Shown piece by piece: positions 49,901-58,900 of a DNA stretch of 64,000 bases. Source of the DNA: Protula sp. h YS-2021 (lineage: Eukaryota; Annelida; Polychaeta; Sabellida; Serpulidae); the NCBI GenBank assembly GCA_949752745.1, contig OX457031.1:19030199-19094198 (forward strand). Reading direction: 5' to 3'. Positions within the stretch are counted from its first letter, which is position 1. The number at the start of each line of letters is the position of its first letter. A model generated the notes under the pieces. The model saw nothing but the letters and a program-made list of their open reading frames with translations, was not told the origin of the DNA and did not search any database. Both the position numbers and the translations under genes were made by a program.

Positions 49901-52900
49901 GTCGTTCGCGAGCACGACCTCACGAACACTAGAACATTCAATCTCTCATTCACTCATTTATCAGACACCATTTCATCGCGTTGATCACTTCTTCAAAAAC
50001 TGATGAACAAATTCATTGCTATAATTCACTGAGCTGTACCTTTCTTAATACACAAAAAATTCATTCCGTGAACCAATAAATCACTCACTAAAACATTCTG
50101 CAATATCACACGAAATTCCGTCTCTCTATCTTTGTTTCTCCTTTCAATCAAATTACTTTTTTTAAAGTATAAGCCTTGAGGTTTTCTTTGCGATTAAAAA
50201 AAAAGAACGAAAACAAAAACAGAAATCAGCTCTTTACAGCAATAACTTTTTTCTCCTGTAAAACGTTGACCTTTTGCTTACACAAACTGTTTTCACTTCT
50301 GATGTTTTTCTTTGTTGCTTATTTTTATTTTCTTGTTTATAGACAAGGGGCGTGGATGAAAGGGGGGAGGGGGGGGAGGGGGGGAAGGGGGAAGGGGGGG
50401 TTTCAAATGCTTCGCTTCCTCGCTCCACATTCGCGTTACAGCTGCTTACAGTTTACACAGCTGTTCGCAGTTTACACAACTGTTTTGGCAAACAAGCACG
50501 ATTTATTTTGGTCTTCCTTTGGTTTCTCCCAATATATATGTATATATCTTTTTGTCGATCAACTGAAATTGATGAAACGCTCCCGACTTCTAATTCCACA
50601 GTCCCTCTCCCCCCCCCCCCCCTCCTCCTGCTCTCTCTTTCTCTTCCCTCAGCTCTGCAAATCTACCATATCTCTGGTTTCCATTATTTTTTTTCTGATA
50701 CAGCTGCGAGATGCTTTTTGCCTTCAGTGCTCTCCCCCAATTGATTACAAACTACCACATTAATTCCTACCAAATGTTTTCCCAAAGAGCTCCGGCTGAA
50801 TACTTCCCATTTTCACTTTCCAGCTCTCTTTCAAGTTGGGCAGCACACATCGGGACATTCAGCTGACTTCAAACAGGAAGTATTTCACAGAAAGAACACT
50901 GATTTCGGTATTAATTGACCGACACGATAGCAAGAAGCCTTGTGCCACAGCAGCGATTGCGTCCAGGAAGGTTTCGCGTTCTTAAATATAACAAAATTGT
51001 ACAACTTAGAGACCACAGTTACCGACCTACACCCATGGTTTAGAGGCCATAGCTACCGAACTACACCCATGGTTTAGAGGCCATAGCTACCGAACTACAC
51101 CCATGGCTTAGAGGCCATAGCTACCGAACTACACCCATGGCTTAGAGACCACAGTTACCGACCTACACCCATGGCTTAGAGACCACAGTTACCGACCTAC
51201 ACCCATGGCTTAGAGTCCACAGTTACCGACCTACACCCATGGCTTAGAGACCACAGTTACCGACCTACACCCATGGCTTAGAGACCACAGTTACCGACCT
51301 GCACCCATGGCTTAGAGACCACAGTTACCGACCTACACCCATGGCTTAGAGACCACAGTTACCGACCTACACCCATGGCTTAGAGACCACAGTTACCGAC
51401 CTACACCCATGGCTTAGAGACCACAGTTACCGACCTACACCCATGGCTTAGAGACCATAGTTACCGACCTACATCCATGGCTTAGAGACCACAGTTACCG
51501 ACCTACACCCATGGCTTAGAGACCATAGTTACCGACCTACATCCATGGCTTAGAGACCACAGTTACCGACCTACACCCATGGCTTAGAGACCATAGTTAC
51601 CGACCTACCCCCATGGCTTAGAGACCATAGTTACCGACCTACACCCATGCCTTAGAGACCACAGTTACCGACCTACACCCATGGCTTAGAGACCACCGTT
51701 ACCGACCGACACCCATGGCTTAGAGACCACAGTTACCGACCTACACCCATGGCTTAGAGACCATAGTTACCTACCTACACCCATGGCTTAGAGACCATAG
51801 TTACCGACCTACACCCATGTCTTAGAGACCATAGTTATCGACCTACACCCATGGCTTAGAGACCACAGTTACCGACCTACACCCATGGCTTAGAGACCAT
51901 AGTTACCGACCTACACCAATGGCTTAGAGACCACAGTTACCGACCTACACCCATGGCTTAGAGACCATAGTTACCGACCTACACCCATGGCTTAGAGACC
52001 ATAGTTACCGACCTACACCCATGCCTTAGAGACCACAGTTACCGGCCTACACCCACGGCTTAGAGACCACAGTTACCGACCTACACCCATGGCTTAGAGA
52101 CCATAGTTACCGACCTACACCCATGGCTTAGAGACCACCGTTACCGACCTACACCCCTGGCTTAGAGACCACCGATACCGACCTACACCCATGGCTTAGA
52201 GACCACAGTTACCGACCTACACCAATGGCTTAGAGACCACAGTTACCGACCGACACCCATGGCTAATTCGGTTCTTGCGATATTTAGCGGCTGGAGAAAC
52301 AATATGGCCGAACTGATCCTGGTTAGCGCCTGTTGCTCCACACCAAGAAGACCAATAATTCACCCATAATTCATCCTTTTTCTGTTCTGTTTCGCTTTAT
52401 TTTTTTATTTATCTATTTATTTATTTTTTTTTTTTTTTGGGGGGGGGGGTAATTTGGTTAATTTTACACATTCATTTCAAAATTACCATAGAAATTTTAT
52501 CCATCACACACTCCTCGTTTAACTCATGAAACAATAATTACCATATTCACCAATGTTATAGTGAAAAAATACAACCTATTATACGCTGCTTACTAGAAGC
52601 ATGGCACTTCTAAAACCAGAAAATATTACTAAAGATTATTCGGACTTCTACTGTCCTAGTTGTTAATATTCATTTGTGTTTCGCTGTAGTTGTTCTGTTA
52701 TTTCCCCTGTCCACATTGAGAACGAAACTTCTCCTTTTGTTATCAAATCGAACAAGAAATCCTCCATCTTGAATGACTATATAAGCGTTACGGGTACGAC
52801 TGTTACTGTAGGGGGGTTAAGTTGTCGCTGATTAGGATGTTACCCGTACACACCTGAAGCTTTGCTCACCGCGCCACGGGCTGGCTTTGGGCTTGAGACA

Positions 52901-55900
52901 AGGGTTCAGGCTTGCAAAGGGTAAATCGCTTGGTGTGTTAGTGTGGTGGTGTTAGTAAAGCATAGGCAGACAGATAGACAGACGGAGAAACGGACAAGCA
53001 CAGAAGCATGCCGACAGAGAAGTATGCATGCGGAGAGTCCCAGTATAACAGGGTTATGAGACCAGAATTCGGGACAAGGATGGATGTGAGGGATATGAAA
53101 TTTATACAAGAACAGACATAGGGAGGACCTCCAAATGCTTGAGTCACCAGATGAGTCACCTCCTACGCGTGGGATATTCAAGCATTGGCTTTATTTACTT
53201 TTTCGAGCTTTTTTAAAGTAGATTCAAATGAATCATTTTTGTTACACTTTTAAAGGTCGATTCGAAATGTAACACCAACAGAAGGAAAAACTTCAATTTC
53301 TGGGAAAGTAAAGAATGTTCCGAATGTAAGATCAGGGACTGCAATTCTTTTGTTTCTAATACGACTACCGCAAACACTGTTGTCGCTGTACCCAGCCTAA
53401 AAGCGGAGGGTTGGGGTGGAGGGAGGGGGGAGGGGGAGGGAATGTGGTTATAAAGAGAACTGTTGAAGAATAGTATAGAAAGGAAAGTAAGTGCTTTGCA
53501 CATGCATGACCAAACTTTAAACCAAGTGTGTGTTAAGCATGCCTTTTTGTTTTTAATCAAATAACTGCATCCCAGCTGTTATAAGCTATATAAACAATAC
53601 ACTATGTCACAGCTACGGCATACACACCCGATAAAAAGCTGAAGCCACGCAGCGGTACGAAGAAGTAAGTGTTATGGTACCCTAAGGGGAGTACATACGC
53701 TGCACGTGATAAGCACGTGAAACGCACGTGGCACTGCATGCAAGCTATCTGCATTCAACCAAAAAGGTCAACACTGCAGTGTGAAATGGTTAAATTTAAT
53801 TCGCAGCTTATTCAGCCTTAAAACATTTATAAATATTCCACGATGCACTTTATTTGACTACTAATGCTAGAAATTATGCGCTGCATCACAACTATTCAAT
53901 TCCGTTCCAACAATATTAAGTTTCCCGTTATAATATGTGTCTACATCTAAAGCCGTAAGCAGTGTTACTGAGCTATCGTCTAATGCTAGTGTTAAACTGG
54001 CAGCATTTCAATAAAGCAACTTTAACTCTGCACCAATAATGACGCCATCTACTAGTAATTTACATATTAATGTGATAAACACACGTACATGCGACATCGT
54101 GTACCGACTTGGCGCCACAAACGCGCTTTTCCTGAAGTCTTTTGTTTTCATTTCGAACCCAGCTGGTAGTCAGTACATTGGGAGACAACATCTGAAACTT
54201 TGCTCACCTCGAGAATTGACAGGCTTGAGACAAAATATCAGATGCGCTTCACAATGCTTAATTCGCCCACACATTCTCTTCGCCAAAAAAAAACGAAAGT
54301 GACTAAATTGACTTCCGTGATCGAATCTATGATGACTTATCAAAAGTCAAAGTGATCCTCTTGTTGCATGGTTACTGACTGATCAAATGCTGGAGTGACT
54401 TCCGCGAGGAATGATTTCTGCTCTGTCCGACATCGAATGGGAATGGACGTCAGTGCTCACCGGTTCTAACCAATCAGGAGAGAGTGTTGCCTGGCTGCCA
54501 TCGTCTCTATCAACCAATCGGCTTCCATAACGTATATTCACTAATTTTATCATGTCCACAAGCGACTTCCGTGACGTCACAGGGCGGACTACACATGCAG
54601 GCGACAATCAGAAAAAATGCGTGTTGTTCCTCTGATCAGTTCTTTACTTGTGTGGTTCCCGTAATGAATACATTATTACACTCCACACTTTATATGAACC
54701 GAGAAGGATTTTTTTCATGCTCTTGCAGTGTTTTCTTACCCTCTTGTATAAGATGAACACGGCACGTTGTGTGTGCCACACTTTTTTTTCTACGGCAGAT
54801 TAATTTCTGGAGCTAGCTTTGTTGAGCATGATTTGCATGGGGATCACAGCGGTAATTACGGCGAACACTAAAACCACGGCCACTTGGGACTGCCTCTTCA
54901 TATAGAGTTGTTCTGTATAGGGACTTGCAGGTTAACTTTACTTGACAAAATTTACTTAGTATTGAGTTCCCAATAGAACACGCATATATTTATCCTATAA
55001 ACAGTGCCAGAGGAAAGACCTTGCTCCCCTGCTCTCACCCTTATACACAGCACCACGGATAAACCCTGCATTCTCGTTCTCACCTTATAAGCAACGCCAC
55101 GGGGAAACCCCGCTCTCTTTCCGTAACCTTATAAGCAGCGCCATGGGGAAAACCCTGCCCTCTCGTCCTCACCTTATAAGCAATGCCATGGGAAAACCCT
55201 GCCCTATCGTCCTCACCTTATAAGCAGCGCCATGGGGAAAACCCTGCCCTCTTCCTTACCTTATAAGCAACGCGACGAGAAAACCCTGCCCTCTCGTCCT
55301 CACCTTATAAGCAACGCCACGGAAAAACCTCCTCTCTTCCTCACCTTATAAGCAACGCCACGGGAAAACCCTGCCCTATCGTCCTCACCTTATAAGCAGC
55401 GCCATGGGGAAAACCCTGCCCTCTCGTCCTCACCTTATAAGCAACGCCACGGGAAAACCCTGCCCTATCGTCCTCACCTTATAAGCAGCGCCATGGGAAA
55501 ACCCCGCCCTCTCGTCCTCACCTTATAAGCAGCGCCATGGGGGAAGCCACACCCTCTCGTCCTCACCTTATAAGCAGCGCCATGGGGAAACCCTGCCCTC
55601 TCAATTCTCACCTTATAAGCAGCGCCATGGGGAAAACCCTGCCCTATCGTCCTCACCTTATAAGCAACGCCACGGGAAAACCCCGCCCTCTCGTCCTTAC
55701 CTTATAAGCAGCGCCATGGGAAAACCCTGCCCTCTCGCACGGGCACGAGCTTGGCGTTAATGTGCAGCGTGTGCGTGACAGTCTGTAGCGTGGAATTGAA
55801 CTGATGCACGTTCATGTTCGCCTTGTTCAGTGTATACACACGCTGACTCTCCTCCTCTTCCCTCTGAACAACCCACAAAAGTAAAACATACGCAAAATGC

Positions 55901-58900
55901 ATTTAAACCTACAAACTTGAGCTTTCTTAACATGACCCTTTGTTTTCTATAAATAAATGCTCACGATATATTTTTTTCTCAGACTGCTGCTGTAAAATTA
56001 GTGTTTTTCGTCACGATGCTGTAGAACTTTGCCTTCTCTTTCTATATATAACCATGAACAATGGGAACACGACATCAGTGTTTCACGGGAAGACACACCA
56101 CCTCCTGTCACGATTTTTGTCTTTTTTTTCTGAACAATCAAAGTACTCCAAATCGCTCAGACCTTCGCAGTTTACTCACAAAACCTCCTCCAGGGTTGAA
56201 TGAACATCAACCTCACTACAGACGGAACGTTTCACATGAAACAATGACGCTTTGATCGGAACTTGGGAGTTCTTTGATCACGGTTTTAAGGGAGCTTTCA
56301 ACCACAAAATTAACTTTCACATTTCTACAATCCTGCAACGCCCCAGGTGGAATGAGAAACCCACCTGTCAAACAGGTCCTTTATATATTTGAAACCAGAA
56401 GACTTTTCTCTCCTTTTCTTCTTTTCTACTGCATTTTTACAATTCACCATATTTTCAAATTCTGTTGCTGAAAGTTTTCAGTGAGGTCGGAGTGAAGGGG
56501 GTGGGGGAGGGGGGGGTGGAGTAGACGGGCATCCAGAAGGCAGACAATAGGAAACGAGGCTTACCTGATCCAGTTCATGTGTGATCCCAATGAGGATTTG
56601 TTCATCTGGATCGAGGTGCTCCACCAACAGCTGCCTGCCCTCACAGTTCAGGAGTGACAAAGCCACCACCTTAGACTTGATCTAAAAACGAAGTGCAATA
56701 CCACCTCAAACAAACACACCTGATAACGGGCACGCACAGCCCCCTCCCCTCCCCCCCCCCCCCCTCCCACCACGCCACTGTCACTACCACTCCGCTGCTT
56801 TGTGTTTGCGTCATCACTCCAGAGGCAGCATGTTTCGCTGACGTCACAACGAAACGAAGTCCCTCAAGTTATGGCATTAATGTTTCCAGGGGAGTCTTTC
56901 CCTCCCCCCAACCCCCTTTCACTTTTTACAAGGGTGGCCGAACTGCTGCACCACGAGAATATTTCCTGGCGGCCCTTTGTGTAAGCAGGAATATAATGAA
57001 GAACACTTGAACACAGTCGCGACTTTTTGCAGGTCAGGGAGTTCTAGAACGCAGTTACACGACAAAAATCACGAAAATGCTCAAGGCATTGGGCTTAAAT
57101 TAGCACCGTCGTATTGAAGTATTTCACGCGTTAGTTACGTCACGGTGCTCTTACAATAACCGTTTTTTGCTTTGTGATTATTGTTACGTTATACACTTTG
57201 CATTCGCTGGTAATACATCACATGGCACTCACACGCCCCCCCCCCCCCCTTCTCCCCACCCCCCTCCCCCAACCCCTCCTCCTCACCTCTGATCTGGGTG
57301 AATATTACCTGATCCGCCTTTTTGCTGTACACAAATGGGTTGCGTTGGTACATGACAACGTGTGCCTCGTAACAATCGAGATTCACAGTGTGGTTGTCAT
57401 AGTAACTGTTATCCCCGCTCCACAACAGTGCACTTCTTCGCCCAATGACGCGCTGCATATCAGCTGGCAACTGTAAAAAGACAAAGGCATCGATCACCGT
57501 TGCCATGACGGCTTTTAGTTCGGTGTCAAGGCAACGTACTTGTACTTGAGAGAGAGAGCGAGTGTGTGTGTGAAAAACTTTCGCTTAATCCTGAACTTCC
57601 CAATATTCGACAAAGTTCTTTAGTTACAGTAAGCCTTCATTAGCCAACCGCAATCCAATCGATGCCAGACGTGATCAATAACATTGTTAATTCAACAAAA
57701 AATATTCAGACGAAAATCGAATGGCTGAAAGCATTGTGAGTCACCTGAAAGCACGAGTTACCTTAAATTTGGCGGCATTTGTGGCAGTGAGCGTGGGACT
57801 GGGCACGCTCGGCTTAAGGCGACTCGCGGCGACGTAGACGTTCTGTAATTCTTTCCGTACCGGTGCTTCCTCCTCCATAGAGCCACTTAAATCAGCCTGA
57901 AAAAAGTTTTATTTGTGCGATAAAATAAGGCGGTGGCAACAAATCTCGCATAAATTCTATTTGTGCCTAATTTGATTAAAAATGGAATGTCTTCTGCATT
58001 AAGGAAGAAAGAGAGCAACGTAAAACCAAAGTAACAGAAACAAAAACAGGCACCTCTGGAAACACTGGTGAAATTTGAACGGCGAATCTAATATGCGCCA
58101 AAGGTTAAGACTTTCGGAAGCCCCCCCACCCCCCCCCCTAAACACACACAAATCGCAGTTGATTCGACCGTCGTGAAATCATTCTTTATAATCTGTTTTT
58201 CTTTTTTTTCACTTTTTATTTAAACTGAAACCGGGCCTGTTTTCATAAAACGACGTGTCTGAAATAGCACTCAATTATCCGAATGAAGTCTATTCGACTT
58301 TTTTAGTAAGCGATCAGTCAGAATTACTGCAACGAAACACTGCAAAACGTCCCAATTTCGCAAACTCCACCCTGTTCTCAAACTGTCAGTTTCAATGACC
58401 CATTGCCAAATGTCTTCAGGCAACTTACATGCAGGCTGTTGTGAATGACGGAATTCGATCTCTGCACGATGCGTTTGGCATTGCTCTGTGACGTCACTCT
58501 GGGATTACGTGAAATCGCCGCCAGTACATTGGATGACGCTTGCACTGTCTCCGTGGTAACCTCGCCATCGATGACCTTGCCACTATTGGCAAGGTCGAAT
58601 GTGTGATTACTTGCTTTGTCCAAGATATCGCTCGCGTATAAGAGGCTTTCGTCATTAAGCTGTGAAAAAAAGTGCGATCCACCAAATTCAATGCAAGCGT
58701 GCGTAAAGGCAAGACTGGGTGGGGGGGGGGGGGTGAGAAGTGATGCTCGACTGATTGTGGAACCCTTTCCGGGGGTTATTGTCTTCGCGCTGAAAATTAG
58801 AAAGAGCAGGGAAAGCCGGGAAAATAAAGAGTACAACTTCAGCCTCCCCCCACCCCCACCCCCACCCCCCACCCTTCGGAAAATAATTACTTTATCTTTA

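Noticed and set aside
50770..50880. Extra polycystin exon ending in GTAGGA
   Set aside because: The open frames end in phases that create a stop or a shift when joined to 49736, and the sequence shows no family resemblance.
51003..52266. Repetitive protein gene
   Set aside because: The 34-bp unit is not a multiple of 3 and stops occur in all frames.
54190..54295. Small exon with donor GTGAGC (and its copy near 52860)
   Set aside because: Two diverged copies share the donor-like word, but neither joins neighbours in phase or resembles the family.
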